A DNA stretch of 64,000 nt from Paludibacteraceae bacterium (GCA_017456885.1 JAFTIM010000015.1:1-64000), one strand, 5' to 3'; positions 9,350 through 19,522 are shown, counted from the stretch's first letter. Numbers and translations are program-made. The notes: generated from the letters alone by a model not told the origin.

Positions 9350-9970
9350 CTATATGCTATCCTTATCTATTGGGAATATTCCCTGTGGTTTCTTTATAAA
9401 ATAACGAGAGAAACTTTGATTGGATTCGAACCCTAATCCTATGATGATTTTATCTTTTTGCGTTATTTTTATCAACGAATCGGAATAGATTTTTTCGTGT
9501 TTCTGGTCCCAAAACATTTGTTGCGTTTCAAACATCTCATCATTAAGGTTTCGAGCAACAACATCACCATCCAATTTCCATAATTGCGGATGCTCGAAAT
9601 ATTTGGCTTTATTGCTTTCGAGGTAAGCATCTACCACATATTCTTCGTTAAACCGTTCAAAATAAATGCCTTTCGGAAAATCCCAATAAGGTTGTGTATC
9701 ACGATCGAAAACCAACCACTGTTGTGCCGATATACGATAACGAGTTATTCCTGAATCTGAAATCAGTGTTGTTATTATATCGGCTTTTAGTTTTGGAGTC
9801 AGCATACGGTTTTCTACCGACGAAGTGATTTCCACCTTGCTTTTTGAACACGACACGATAAAAAACAACAGCATAACAACTGCAAAAGATGCAATTGTTA
9901 TGCGTATTGTTGAGCAATATGAGTTATTTTTTCGCAACTTATCGAAATCAACGACAAACGGTATTCTCAC
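9350..9970 (-). CDS. lptC: LPS export protein LptC
   Basis: 206 aa, single N-terminal membrane segment (about 24-40) then the beta-rich LptC fold. LptC hands lipopolysaccharide from LptB2FG to the LptA bridge in the periplasm. Bacteroidales-type features include the repeated short motifs FERFNEEYVVDAYLESNKA, WKLDGDVVARN and DEMFETQQMFWDQ. It overlaps the upstream TPR gene by 23 nt, so a slightly later non-ATG start is possible. Confidence 0.85.
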   Translation of the reverse strand: MRIPFVVDFDKLRKNNSYCSTIRITIASFAVVMLLFFIVSCSKSKVEITSSVENRMLTPKLKADIITTLISDSGITRYRISAQQWLVFDRDTQPYWDFPKGIYFERFNEEYVVDAYLESNKAKYFEHPQLWKLDGDVVARNLNDEMFETQQMFWDQKHEKIYSDSLIKITQKDKIIIGLGFESNQSFSRYFIKKPQGIFPIDKDSI

Positions 9971-11345
9971 CGATCCACCCTTCTACTCGGAAGGTTTGTC
10001 CATGTTGTAAATCAGGATGCATAAACACCTCTTCTTTTGAAGGGAAATACTTACGATAGGTGTTTATCATTCTATTTGCATCTTCTGCACAGTTTTCAGG
10101 ATCTACGCGTTTTGCTTGTTCAAACTTATCAACAGCAACCCAATACACGGTTTTCTGCAAAGTTGCATCATCGTAAATTTTTGATTGTGCGTAAAGATTG
10201 CCTATCAATAAATACGGACGACCATCATTCGGATTGTTTGCCAATGCCTGACGTGCATATTCTCTTGCTTTTGCATAGCGATTCATTTTGCTGCATATTT
10301 GAGCCATTTTAAACTGATAATCAGCCTTTTGCAACGCATCAGACGATAAGTTTACGGCTTCCTCATAATATGCAATAGCGTCATCATATTGCCCGTTCTT
10401 ATACGACATTTCTGCACACCCATTGGCTGACTCGGCCGTTGGTGAAATTTTGTGAGCGAACTCCGATGCTTTAAAAAATATAGGCGATTCGTTACAACGC
10501 AAGCGACGGTAGCAGGTCAATATTGAATTCAAATAATCTACATTCGTTGCATTTTCATCAACTTTCTGACCGAAAATAGTATCTAATGTAGCACAATCAG
10601 CTACTCCCGAGGCCAAGAATAAGGCATCGGAATTGTTTTTCACTTGTGCATAAGCAGCCTTATTTTTCTCTTCCGGATTTTTTGACCTTGTATCGGTTAT
10701 TTCCGATACGACCAAATAATCATTGATAAATTGCTCTGCAAACGATTTGTCTGATTTATACTTCTCATACGAAACAATTACAAATTGTTGCAATGCATTC
10801 AATTCCGAATTAACACCCTGTAAATCAATCGATTCTTTTAACCAATCGTAAGCATTCACTTTAGAATCCTCATTATAAGCGATATAAGTACAAGCCTTAC
10901 GACCTAAAATTCGTCCTTTTGGATATACATTATCAGCTTTATATTTTATCCACTTATCATATAACTCAACGGACATTGCCTTCAATGCTTCCTTTTTTAC
11001 AGGATCTTGTTCATTGGATATTTTCCACTCCAATATTTTTTCTCCGTAAGTATAAATGGCTCTGTTTGCGTTAGGACAATTTTCATAAACCAGCAACCAA
11101 GGATCATAAGCTCCGGCAAAATCTTTTTGTTTATAAGATGTAGCGAACAGACTTGCATTTGCCAAGCATTCTTCTGTAACGACCGGTTCGGGTTCTTCTA
11201 CGACAACTTTCTCTGCTTTTGCTTCCAAAAGTTCCTTTTCCACGCCTTTTTTATCACCTTTCTTTAACTCTCTTTTCGGCTTTTCTGCCACTGCTTGTCC
11301 TCCTACAATAAGGATTGACATAACCAACAATAATAATTTTTTCAT
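9948..11345 (-). CDS. Exported tetratricopeptide-repeat protein
   Basis: 465 aa with a signal peptide (about 1-20) followed by a charged Lys/Glu-rich stretch (about 22-52). TPR-type helix pairs fill much of the rest, clearest at about 305-400 (NGCAEMSYKNGQYDDAIAYY and KMNRYAKAREYARQALANNP). It probably sits in the periplasm as a protein-interaction scaffold. Its place between the outer membrane barrel gene and lptC is conserved in Bacteroidales and suggests an envelope assembly role. No catalytic motif is seen. Confidence 0.82.
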   Translation of the reverse strand: MKKLLLLVMSILIVGGQAVAEKPKRELKKGDKKGVEKELLEAKAEKVVVEEPEPVVTEECLANASLFATSYKQKDFAGAYDPWLLVYENCPNANRAIYTYGEKILEWKISNEQDPVKKEALKAMSVELYDKWIKYKADNVYPKGRILGRKACTYIAYNEDSKVNAYDWLKESIDLQGVNSELNALQQFVIVSYEKYKSDKSFAEQFINDYLVVSEITDTRSKNPEEKNKAAYAQVKNNSDALFLASGVADCATLDTIFGQKVDENATNVDYLNSILTCYRRLRCNESPIFFKASEFAHKISPTAESANGCAEMSYKNGQYDDAIAYYEEAVNLSSDALQKADYQFKMAQICSKMNRYAKAREYARQALANNPNDGRPYLLIGNLYAQSKIYDDATLQKTVYWVAVDKFEQAKRVDPENCAEDANRMINTYRKYFPSKEEVFMHPDLQHGQTFRVEGWIGENTVCR

Positions 11346-11367
11346 TTTCTCTTGATTTATTTTTGTT

Positions 11368-12600
11368 TTACTTTATTTTAGACTTAAAAAACCATGTTTC
11401 GTTTATTGTTGCACTAAAAGACAATTTAAAACAATCTTCTCGAATGCCACCTTTTGCCGAACTACCTATTTTATCGTACTTAAAAGCCACATTCAATATC
11501 GTTTTTGCTGTTTTTAAAGGGAACCCGACCCCAACTGTCAAACCATAATTAAGTACGTCTGAAACATACGGCGTTGTCAATTCGGCACCAATACGCCAAC
11601 GCACTCTATCCACATAACGCATTCCGTTAGGATTATGTATGTATTCCGCACCAAGTACACATTTATGACGATTATTTAAAGAATCTATTTCATTGACATT
11701 AAAAGTTTTAGCCTTCGAAAATTCATACAACGAGTAATCCACTCCAATTGTCAGGCGGTCATCGTAAGTATAAGAAATTCCTGCTCCATAAAAAGACGGA
11801 AACTGCAACGGAACGCTCGTTGATAGCATTGTCGTATCTACATCTATCAATGTTTCTTCGTAGGTTCCATGCAATCGGGAGCGATTCTCGTATGCAAAAC
11901 CCAATGTCAACAGATGTTTTTTGGCTATGCGCTCTGTATATTGCAACCCGTAACGAAAGTTAAAACTATATACATGCAAATTCGAAGTAAAATTTGAAGA
12001 ATAAAGGCTTGACGACTCAAAAGACAATGTTTTATTGTGCATCATTTCTCCCCACAAAAAATAGGCATTTGCCCCTATCGACAAACGTTTCCACAAATTA
12101 AACGACAACCCCAAATACACTTGTGAAATTCCACCCGTACCCTTATAACTCCGATTATATCGGTAATAATCGGAGTTCATTGCGACAGAGTCGGTGGAAC
12201 CAAAATCATAACCGACCGATGAATACGGCATCAATCCCAAACTTATTCCCATCCATTTTGTGGCAGAAAATTGTATTGCCAAGTAGTCAAGATTACCCGT
12301 TCCCGTTGTTCGTTGCGAAGCTCCGTCTTTAAAATGAGAAAGCGACCCCGAAACACCCATATCAAAAATAAACGTCATACTATCAACAGCACTATACGAA
12401 GCGGGATTGGCAGGATTCACATTTGTATTCCCTCTCATGCCTATCGACAATCCCCCCATACCAAAACAACGTCCGAAAGCGGGGTCTTCCAAACGACCGA
12501 AGCCATAACGCGTATAAGGAGAGTTCGTGTTATTCTGTGCCACAAGCATCTCTCCCGCAACACACATCAGCAAGATACATATAAGCAAAAGTTTACGCAT
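11368..12600 (-). CDS. Outer membrane beta-barrel protein
   Basis: 410 aa, signal peptide (about 1-21, ending LVAQ) followed by alternating beta-strand sequence typical of a barrel; the N-terminal SPYTRYGFGRLEDPAFGR and GGLSIGMRG resemble the FadL/PorV-like proteins of Bacteroidota. The end has the aromatic strand pattern of barrels. It overlaps coaX by 8 nt and precedes the TPR gene by 22 nt, so it is in the coaX operon. Cargo or substrate is unknown. Confidence 0.8.
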   Translation of the reverse strand: MRKLLLICILLMCVAGEMLVAQNNTNSPYTRYGFGRLEDPAFGRCFGMGGLSIGMRGNTNVNPANPASYSAVDSMTFIFDMGVSGSLSHFKDGASQRTTGTGNLDYLAIQFSATKWMGISLGLMPYSSVGYDFGSTDSVAMNSDYYRYNRSYKGTGGISQVYLGLSFNLWKRLSIGANAYFLWGEMMHNKTLSFESSSLYSSNFTSNLHVYSFNFRYGLQYTERIAKKHLLTLGFAYENRSRLHGTYEETLIDVDTTMLSTSVPLQFPSFYGAGISYTYDDRLTIGVDYSLYEFSKAKTFNVNEIDSLNNRHKCVLGAEYIHNPNGMRYVDRVRWRIGAELTTPYVSDVLNYGLTVGVGFPLKTAKTILNVAFKYDKIGSSAKGGIREDCFKLSFSATINETWFFKSKIK

Positions 12601-13309
12601 TATATTCTATCAGTTCGTTAAGTCCTATCAATGTTAAATTTTCGACTGCAAAGATACGATTTTTTAAGCATTTTTCGAAGAAATGACAATCTCCTCCCGT
12701 CAAAAAAACATTTAATTTTCCAAATCGCTCTTGTATTGCTGTTATAAATCCTTCCATTTCATAAACGATACCATTTTGTACTCCTGCTCGAATAGCGGAT
12801 ATCGTATCTTTTCCAAACAACAAATCACCCTCTTGCGGATTCACCATCGGCAACCCTGCCGTGCCGCTACTTAATGCTTTAAAACGCATCTGCATACCGG
12901 GAAGAATATTTCCTCCTAAATAACAATTATCAACAAAAACCTCATAAGTAATACAAGTACCGCAATCAATTACCACAAAATTTTCTTGCGGATTCAGAAA
13001 ATATGCCCCCAAAACAGCTGCCAACCGGTCACTTCCTAACGTTTCGGGTGTAACATACGCCAGTTTGATGGGCATTGGCGTCTTGACCGTAAAGAGAGTA
13101 AAATTACACTGCGAGGACAAAAAATATAGAATAGAGCCATCTATCCCCGACACGGTCGACAATATGGCATTAGAGATTTGAAACTGCCGAAACATTGATT
13201 CCAAATAAGGAATCGAAAGTATCTCCTCCCGCTGACAAAAAATCATCTTTTTCCCATCAAAAACAGCGATTTTCGAGCAAGTATTTCCTTTGTCTATAAC
13301 CAGATTCAC
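12593..13309 (-). CDS. coaX: Type III pantothenate kinase
   Basis: 238 aa, usual length. It phosphorylates pantothenate, the first step of CoA synthesis. The ASKHA-type phosphate motif NLVIDKGNT is at the N-terminus; VIDCGTCITYEVF and LGGNILPGMQMRFKAL are family motifs. First gene of the operon that continues to the PPIase at 5909; promoter TAATTTTG at 13329-13336. panC and panD on this window (27002-28199) make its substrate. Confidence 0.93.
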   Translation of the reverse strand: MNLVIDKGNTCSKIAVFDGKKMIFCQREEILSIPYLESMFRQFQISNAILSTVSGIDGSILYFLSSQCNFTLFTVKTPMPIKLAYVTPETLGSDRLAAVLGAYFLNPQENFVVIDCGTCITYEVFVDNCYLGGNILPGMQMRFKALSSGTAGLPMVNPQEGDLLFGKDTISAIRAGVQNGIVYEMEGFITAIQERFGKLNVFLTGGDCHFFEKCLKNRIFAVENLTLIGLNELIEYNA

Positions 13310-13328
13310 AACAAAAACAATTTATGAA

Positions 13329-13336
13329 CAAAATTA
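13329..13336 (-). promoter_or_regulatory. coaX operon -7 promoter element
   Basis: Minus-strand TAATTTTG, predicted start about 13 nt upstream of the coaX ATG. It probably drives the whole six-gene operon. Confidence 0.6.
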
Positions 13337-13399
13337 CGGTATTCCTTTCAACAAATCAAAGTTATTTGTTTGAGAAAGACATAATTACTTTTTTTTAAC

Positions 13400-13434
13400 A
13401 AAAAAAGAATCCTATACCAACCGGCATAGGATTC
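13400..13434 (-). terminator. Terminator of the GH92 / nuclease-OmpA operon
   Basis: Minus-strand stem GAATCCTAT / ATAGGATTC with a loop of about 10 nt, followed by seven T. It lies 22 nt after the stop at 13456. Confidence 0.85.
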
Positions 13435-13455
13435 GCTTGCTCGTAAAAAACAACC

Positions 13456-14946
13456 CTATTTGAATATTATATCCACACGGCGATTTTTGCTTCTATTTTC
13501 TTCTGTGTCGTTTGGATAAAGAGCATTTGCTTCACCCGTCCCTAATACGGTTATTCTCTCTGTATTTATACCCTTCTTAACCAACAACTCTTTAACTGCT
13601 TCAGCACGATATTTTGATAACAAAAGGTTATATGAAACATTACCTAAATCGCAAGTATGTCCTATCAGTTCAATCTGTAAATCAGAGTTTTGCTGCATTA
13701 TTGCTGCCACCTCGTCAATAACCGGATCATCAGTAATATTCGACTGATTCAAGCGGAAATAAATACTTTTTTGTTCAGGAATTTCGGCAACGACTTCAAC
13801 AGCTTCCGGTTCTTCTTGTGCAACCAACGGTTCTGCTTCTTCGATAGGAGATTCTTCTATGCGAATTACCGTATCTGCTTCAGCAACCTCTTCAAGAGCT
13901 TCTTTCATATTCTTAATTGCATAAATTAGTGTTGGAAAATGGTCGCTATAACCATTTTTCCAAACTCCTCCCGAATGTGTTCGAAGCGGATAGCCCTTGC
14001 GTTTGCCTGTCTGTTCGGTCAAAAACGGTTTATTAAAAACCTCCGGCTTTACAAATTTGAGCGACGAATAATCGTTGCCAAGCCAATCGTAAGAGATAAT
14101 GATTTGATCGTACAAACACCATGTATCTTGATAGCCAAGCGAACCATTCCCTTTGGCAAAAATCGACCACATTGCGTTATACAAACCACCCTTTTCCACC
14201 TCCGAAATGTGTTGTTTTGCATTTAATACCTCCGCACAACTAACATTAGTTGGGTCATCATTCAAGTCTCCCATTATGACAATTTTTGCATCGGGATTTA
14301 TTGCCAACAATGAGTCTGCAATGGATTTTGAGAGTTCGGCAGCAGCCACCCGTAACGGTCGTGAAGCAACCTCTCCTCCATAACGCGAAGGCCAATGATT
14401 GACAAGTATATGTATTTCCTCTCCTGCCAAAATACCGGTTACCAACAATTGGTCGCGCGAACGGAAAGTCGGTCGGTCTGCTATTGTAAAAGGAATCGAC
14501 TTCCAGCTCGTCAATGTAAAGTATTTAGGATTGTACAGAAGTGCGCAATCGACACCACGTCTATCGGGACCATCGTGATGTACAATCTGAAAATTACGGT
14601 CTGCTATTGCCGGCTGTTTCACCAAATCCTCCAAAACAGACCTGTTTTCAATTTCAGAAACACCCAATACGGCAACACCATCTGGAGTATATTGCGTAAC
14701 ACCTATTTTCGAAATAGCATACGACATGTTTTTCAATTTCGCATTATATTTCATTGTGCCCCACTTATTGGTACCTGTCGGTGTAAATTCATCATTATTT
14801 CTCAACGAAGGATCATTTATCGTATCAAACAAATTCTCCAAATTATAAAATCCTATTGCAAAAGTTTCCAACTTGTCGGCTTTGGCAACACCGCAAAGCA
14901 GAGAACTAACAAGCAATACAACTAAAAAAGAAATTCTACTTTTCAT
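13456..14946 (-). CDS. Exported endonuclease/exonuclease/phosphatase domain fused to OmpA C-terminal domain
   Basis: 496 aa. A signal peptide (about 1-23) leads into an EEP domain (about 27-350). The EEP motifs include FYNLENLFD, VSEIENR (catalytic Glu), NHWPSRYGG, MGDLNDDP and the terminal SDHFP. An acidic, Glu/Val-rich linker (about 352-385) follows. The C-terminal OmpA-like peptidoglycan-binding domain (about 388-496) has IELIGHTCDLG, LSKYRAEAVKELL and NRRVDIIF. The predicted enzyme is held at the cell wall or outer membrane. It could cleave nucleic acids or phosphoesters in the periplasm. Third gene after two GH92 genes, 19 nt downstream of the second, followed by a terminator. Confidence 0.88.
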   Translation of the reverse strand: MKSRISFLVVLLVSSLLCGVAKADKLETFAIGFYNLENLFDTINDPSLRNNDEFTPTGTNKWGTMKYNAKLKNMSYAISKIGVTQYTPDGVAVLGVSEIENRSVLEDLVKQPAIADRNFQIVHHDGPDRRGVDCALLYNPKYFTLTSWKSIPFTIADRPTFRSRDQLLVTGILAGEEIHILVNHWPSRYGGEVASRPLRVAAAELSKSIADSLLAINPDAKIVIMGDLNDDPTNVSCAEVLNAKQHISEVEKGGLYNAMWSIFAKGNGSLGYQDTWCLYDQIIISYDWLGNDYSSLKFVKPEVFNKPFLTEQTGKRKGYPLRTHSGGVWKNGYSDHFPTLIYAIKNMKEALEEVAEADTVIRIEESPIEEAEPLVAQEEPEAVEVVAEIPEQKSIYFRLNQSNITDDPVIDEVAAIMQQNSDLQIELIGHTCDLGNVSYNLLLSKYRAEAVKELLVKKGINTERITVLGTGEANALYPNDTEENRSKNRRVDIIFK

Positions 14947-14965
14947 AAATCTATAATGTTAAATT

Positions 14966-17239
14966 TTAATTTACACCCCATTGTGATGGCTCACTGCCCA
15001 TATCGAGTTCGAGAACAGCTCCATTCATTATATTCTGATGAGATAAGAACGGTTCATTTAACGGGCAACCATTCAATTTTGCCGATTGAATATATTTATT
15101 CTGTTTAGAAACATTTTTTGCCACAACCACAAATTGTTTTCCATTAGTAAGATGTATCGCCATACGATCAAATATTGGTCGTCCGATGGAATAAACCGGA
15201 TTTCCGGGAGCAACCTGATAGATGCCCATCGCATTAAGCAAATACCATGCAGACATTTGTCCGCAATCTTCATTGCCCGACAAGCCATTGACATCGTCGA
15301 AATATAGATTATACAAAATACTGTCTACCAAGTTTTGGGTTTTCCATGGTTGCCCCACATAGTTATATAAATGTGTGATATGATGACTCGGCTCGTTACC
15401 ATGCGCATACAATCCGATAAGACCGGATATATCGCTTGATATTAGTTCTCCTTCCAATCTTGACTCCATTGTAAACAAAGAATCCAATTTCAAAATGAAG
15501 TTTTCTTTTCCACCCATTAAATCGACCAATCCCGGCACATCGTGAGGGACAAACCACGTCCATTGCCATGCGACTCCTTCACAATAATCGTCGGCACGAT
15601 GATTCGAAGCTATAGGATTGAAAGGCGTCCGCCATTCTCCTTTTGAATCCAATCCACGCATAAATCCCGTAGAAGCATCATAATAATAGCGATAAGCCTT
15701 GCCCAAATCGTCGAATCGTTCATAGCGGACATCATCACCCAAAGATTTTGCCAACAAAGATATACACCAATCATCGTAGGCATATTCCAAACCTTTGGCA
15801 ACCGTTTCGTGCTCCAAATCGCAAGGTGCGTATCCCAGTTTGTTCTTATAATATTTCGATTTCAAGACAAGTGCATTTTTTACCTTTTGCGGAGTAACGA
15901 TATTCGTCGTATCGTAATCCGAACTTTTCAGACACGCTTCATAAGCCATATTTACATCAAAATCGCGACAACCCTTCATATAGGCATCAACGATAACAGG
16001 CACCGCATGATAGCCCGTCATTGTCGCCGTGTAATTTCCCGCCAATTCCCACATTGGCAACAAACCTCCTTCTTCGTATTTAGTCAAAAGAGAACGCACA
16101 AAATCGGCATTTTTCTCAGGATCAAATATCGTCATCAATGGATGAAATGCTCTAAAAGTATCCCACAATGAGAAAATCGTATAAATAGGTTTATCTTCTG
16201 TCGTATAACGAATTGTATGATCCATTCCCAAGTACCTTCCGTCGGCATCCGAAAATATATTCGGATGTATTGCCGTATGATACAAAGCCGTATAAAAAAT
16301 CCGTTTTTGCACATCGTCGATTGTTTCCACCTCAATTCGCGATAGCAAATCGTTCCACTCTTTTTTCGCATTTTTGCGAACGGAATCAAAATCCCAGTCG
16401 GGGACTTCGCTCAAAACATTATTCCGAGCTCCATCTACATCAACTGCCGAAACACCAACCTTTGCAAAAATCTGTTTACCTTGGGTTGTTTTCTCAAACT
16501 GCACCAACACTTTCGATTGAGGCTGCAAACCATTTTCTGTCATCACAGAATCCGTAATGATCTGATACGAAGAAAATGGCTCCGAAAATTTTGCATAAAA
16601 ATATATTTTTTGCTCAAAAGCCCAATATACAGTCATTTTGCTTCCAGCTATTTCAGTGTCACTGATTACCTCTATCGACATATTTTCATTTTTTTGTCGC
16701 TGAAGTGAATAATCCAAATCCACAATCATACCTGCTTGGTTTGTTTCAGGGAACGTATATCTATGCAAAGCAACACGCTTGGTAGCTGTCAATTCGGCTT
16801 TTACACCATAAGTATCCAGAAAAACCGAATAATAACCGGGTTCTGCCACCTCATTTTCATGAGAAAAAACAGACGCATAAGCCATTTGTTGAGACGATTT
16901 CCCCAAATAAGTAATTTTTTGTTCACCTACGGTAGGCATCATCAATACATCGCCGTAATCGCAACAGCCCGTTCCGCTAAGATGTGTATGAGAAAATCCG
17001 TTGATAGTTGAGTCCGAATAATGGTACCCCGAACACGCATCCCAACCATCAATACGAGTATCGGGACTTGGTTGTATGCCTCCATTAGGCACTACTGCTC
17101 CGGGGAATGTGTGTCCATGCCCACCTGTTCCAATAAATGGATTCACAAACTGGGTATAATCTTTTTCTTCATTTTTATTACCACATGCAACAAAAAATAT
17201 TGTCGCACACACTATCACAACGATTTGTTTTAGTTTCAT
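14966..17239 (-). CDS. GH92 alpha-mannosidase, lipoprotein
   Basis: 757 aa from ATG 17239, chosen because it gives a clean signal peptide with lipobox FVAC (Cys19) and starts 4 nt after the preceding GH92 gene stops; a longer frame reaching 17305 would overlap that gene. GH92 enzymes are Ca2+-dependent exo-alpha-mannosidases of N-glycans. Family hallmarks: VNPFIGTGGHGHTFPGA at the start, SLWDTFRAFHPL, CEGVAWQWTWFVPHD and the acidic motif SGNEDCGQMSAW. Linkage specificity cannot be read from sequence. Confidence 0.93.
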   Translation of the reverse strand: MKLKQIVVIVCATIFFVACGNKNEEKDYTQFVNPFIGTGGHGHTFPGAVVPNGGIQPSPDTRIDGWDACSGYHYSDSTINGFSHTHLSGTGCCDYGDVLMMPTVGEQKITYLGKSSQQMAYASVFSHENEVAEPGYYSVFLDTYGVKAELTATKRVALHRYTFPETNQAGMIVDLDYSLQRQKNENMSIEVISDTEIAGSKMTVYWAFEQKIYFYAKFSEPFSSYQIITDSVMTENGLQPQSKVLVQFEKTTQGKQIFAKVGVSAVDVDGARNNVLSEVPDWDFDSVRKNAKKEWNDLLSRIEVETIDDVQKRIFYTALYHTAIHPNIFSDADGRYLGMDHTIRYTTEDKPIYTIFSLWDTFRAFHPLMTIFDPEKNADFVRSLLTKYEEGGLLPMWELAGNYTATMTGYHAVPVIVDAYMKGCRDFDVNMAYEACLKSSDYDTTNIVTPQKVKNALVLKSKYYKNKLGYAPCDLEHETVAKGLEYAYDDWCISLLAKSLGDDVRYERFDDLGKAYRYYYDASTGFMRGLDSKGEWRTPFNPIASNHRADDYCEGVAWQWTWFVPHDVPGLVDLMGGKENFILKLDSLFTMESRLEGELISSDISGLIGLYAHGNEPSHHITHLYNYVGQPWKTQNLVDSILYNLYFDDVNGLSGNEDCGQMSAWYLLNAMGIYQVAPGNPVYSIGRPIFDRMAIHLTNGKQFVVVAKNVSKQNKYIQSAKLNGCPLNEPFLSHQNIMNGAVLELDMGSEPSQWGVN

Positions 17240-17243
17240 ATTT

Positions 17244-19490
17244 TTATTTCTTAGTTTTATACAATAGCGTTCCACAAGTTGTAAGTTCCTCATGCGTAAT
17301 TGCATATCCTTTCAATAGTTTTTCACCAGCCTTGACATATTGAATATAAGGTAATTTATCTGTTTTTTCAATCACTAATTTACCTTTAGGATAATATTTT
17401 TCATTTAAATTTAACACCACCTTGTCAAAAGTTGGAGTAGTTAGCATGTAGCTCGGTTTTCCCGGACAATCGGGATAAAATCCCATCATAGAAAACACAG
17501 CCCATGCCGACATTGTTCCCGTATCATCATTTCCGGGAATACCATCGGGAGCATTTCGGAAATAAGTTTCAAGCAGTCGCGTTACCTCTTTTTGCGTTCG
17601 CCATGCTTCATCATTAAAATTACTAAATAAATACGGATAAGCGATATCCGGCTCATTCGCCGGATCATAATAATTTTTATCAAACACCATTTGCAGTTTT
17701 TGGACAAAATGTTTTTTCCCTCCCATCAATTTTGTAAGACCTTTTATATCGTGAGGCACATAAAACGTATAATTCCACGCATTCCCCTCGTGAAATCCGG
17801 CAACAGGTTCAAAATTAGCACCTTGTAGAGGATTAAACGGTTCCAAAAATTTCCCATCGGCACAAAGCGGACGTAACGTACCGAATTTAGGGCAGTAGTA
17901 GTGTTTGTAACCCATCGAACGCTTGTAGAACATTTTAGCATCTGCTTTTTTACCTAACTTATCAGCCATCTGACTCAATGCCCAATCTGCAATATAATAC
18001 TCTAATGCGTGCGACACCGAGTTATCGCCTGAAGCATCTGCCGAAAAGAACCCCAGAGGAACATAGCCCTTTTCTATATAAGGGTCAATATCCGGACGCA
18101 TTAGATTGTCTTTACCCTGCGTGGTTGCACCTTTACACATTGCCTCATAGGCTAAGTCCACATCAAAATCGCGAAGCCCTTTCATCCATGTATCCACAAT
18201 AACAGGAATGGAAGGGTCACCCTCCATCGTCAGCGTTTCCCTACCATAAAGTTCCCACTTCGGGAGCCATCCATGTTCTTTATACATAGCCAGCATTGTA
18301 CGAATCATATCCAATTGACGTTCCGGATACAGAAGCGTAAGTAACTGATGTACATTCCTATAAGTATCCCATAATGAGAACACGGTATATCGATTTCCTT
18401 TCGTAGTTAGGACTTTATCGCCCTCCATCTGTGGATACTCGCCATTGACATCCTGCAACACATTCGGGTGAATCAAAGCATGATAAAGCGCAGTGTAGAA
18501 CACCGTTTTTTGGTCAGCCGTACCACCTTCAATCTGCACAACGCCCAAATCTCTTTCCCATTTGGTGCGAGCAAGTTGGTGAGTTTTTTCAAAATCGAAT
18601 GTTGGCTGTTCGGCATCAAGGTTTTTTCGTGCATTTTCCATACTCACGAACGAGACACCGATTTGAACTTCAATCTGTTCGTTTTCCTTCGCATCGTAAC
18701 AGAAATAAACGCCAATATCATCACCCGAAATCTCTCGGGAATAGTTTGTATAGAATTTGTATTTACCCGAATAAATATCCCATTCCGCCTCTACGCCTTG
18801 CATCGGACGTTGTTTTTTCCAATAACCAAAATTTTTGGGCGATTTACTCACTCGCATCACAAAATAAATAGGGAAAACCGCCTGCGGATTGTAGCAAAAC
18901 GTACCCAAAAGTTTTACGCCTTCCACTTCTGTCTCAGAAACTTTGCGCACCATAGCTCCGCTTTCGTTGGTCAAACCCTCGCCAAGATTCAACAAAATGT
19001 TGGCCTCGCCTTTGGGAAAAGTAAATCGTGCAATGCTCGAACGTTCCGTGGCCGACACTTCCGTTGTAATGCCATATTTCTCCAGAAAATTGGAATAATA
19101 GCCCGGCGTAGCATATTCGTTTTTGTAATTCGAACCGTATTTCTTGTAATCGACTTCCAAAACACCGGTTGTCGGCATCAAAAGCAACGACCCCAAATCG
19201 GGGCAACCGACACCACTCAAATTGACGTGCGAATAACCTGTAAAAAAGCAATTTTTATACTCATAAGGGGTTGAAAACCAACGAGCATCTTTATCGTAAA
19301 CATTCAAATCGGAACCCATCACATTGAACGGCACCACCGACATCATACCATTCGGGCAAACAGCTCCAGGGTTACAAGTCCCGAAATTTGTAGTTCCAAT
19401 AAACGGATTCACATAATCGGTAACAGACTCCGCAAAAATTTCAACTCCAACAACAAGAAATAACGACAATAAAACTTTTCGCATAGGCAC
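17244..19490 (-). CDS. GH92 alpha-mannosidase, exported
   Basis: 748 aa with a signal peptide (ending about residue 21, IFAES); Met3 (19484) is an alternative start. GH92 motifs: VNPFIGTTNFGTCNPGA, SLWDTYRNVHQL, HEGNAWNYTFYVPHD and PGNDDTGTMSAW. First gene of a three-gene operon (GH92, GH92, nuclease-OmpA). It diverges from mutS2 across a 95 bp region that carries a TAnnTTTG promoter for each side. It shares the family with 14966 and 23986 but is clearly divergent, so the three probably differ in linkage preference. Confidence 0.93.
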   Translation of the reverse strand: MPMRKVLLSLFLVVGVEIFAESVTDYVNPFIGTTNFGTCNPGAVCPNGMMSVVPFNVMGSDLNVYDKDARWFSTPYEYKNCFFTGYSHVNLSGVGCPDLGSLLLMPTTGVLEVDYKKYGSNYKNEYATPGYYSNFLEKYGITTEVSATERSSIARFTFPKGEANILLNLGEGLTNESGAMVRKVSETEVEGVKLLGTFCYNPQAVFPIYFVMRVSKSPKNFGYWKKQRPMQGVEAEWDIYSGKYKFYTNYSREISGDDIGVYFCYDAKENEQIEVQIGVSFVSMENARKNLDAEQPTFDFEKTHQLARTKWERDLGVVQIEGGTADQKTVFYTALYHALIHPNVLQDVNGEYPQMEGDKVLTTKGNRYTVFSLWDTYRNVHQLLTLLYPERQLDMIRTMLAMYKEHGWLPKWELYGRETLTMEGDPSIPVIVDTWMKGLRDFDVDLAYEAMCKGATTQGKDNLMRPDIDPYIEKGYVPLGFFSADASGDNSVSHALEYYIADWALSQMADKLGKKADAKMFYKRSMGYKHYYCPKFGTLRPLCADGKFLEPFNPLQGANFEPVAGFHEGNAWNYTFYVPHDIKGLTKLMGGKKHFVQKLQMVFDKNYYDPANEPDIAYPYLFSNFNDEAWRTQKEVTRLLETYFRNAPDGIPGNDDTGTMSAWAVFSMMGFYPDCPGKPSYMLTTPTFDKVVLNLNEKYYPKGKLVIEKTDKLPYIQYVKAGEKLLKGYAITHEELTTCGTLLYKTKK

Positions 19491-19514
19491 TATTTACAAA
19501 TATTTTTGGCAACG

Positions 19515-19522
19515 CAAATATA
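19515..19522 (-). promoter_or_regulatory. GH92 operon -7 promoter element
   Basis: Minus-strand TATATTTG matches TAnnTTTG; the predicted start is about 18 nt before the ATG at 19490. Confidence 0.6.

Noticed and set aside
17239-17305. Longer start for the GH92 gene at 17305
   Set aside because: It would run 61 nt into the preceding gene and remove the signal peptide from the N-terminus; ATG 17239 gives a clean lipobox.
18468-19274. 268 aa plus-strand open frame opposite the GH92 gene
   Set aside because: Shadow frame: the minus-strand GH92 motifs are intact, and the plus-strand protein is Phe/His/Arg-rich without any domain.
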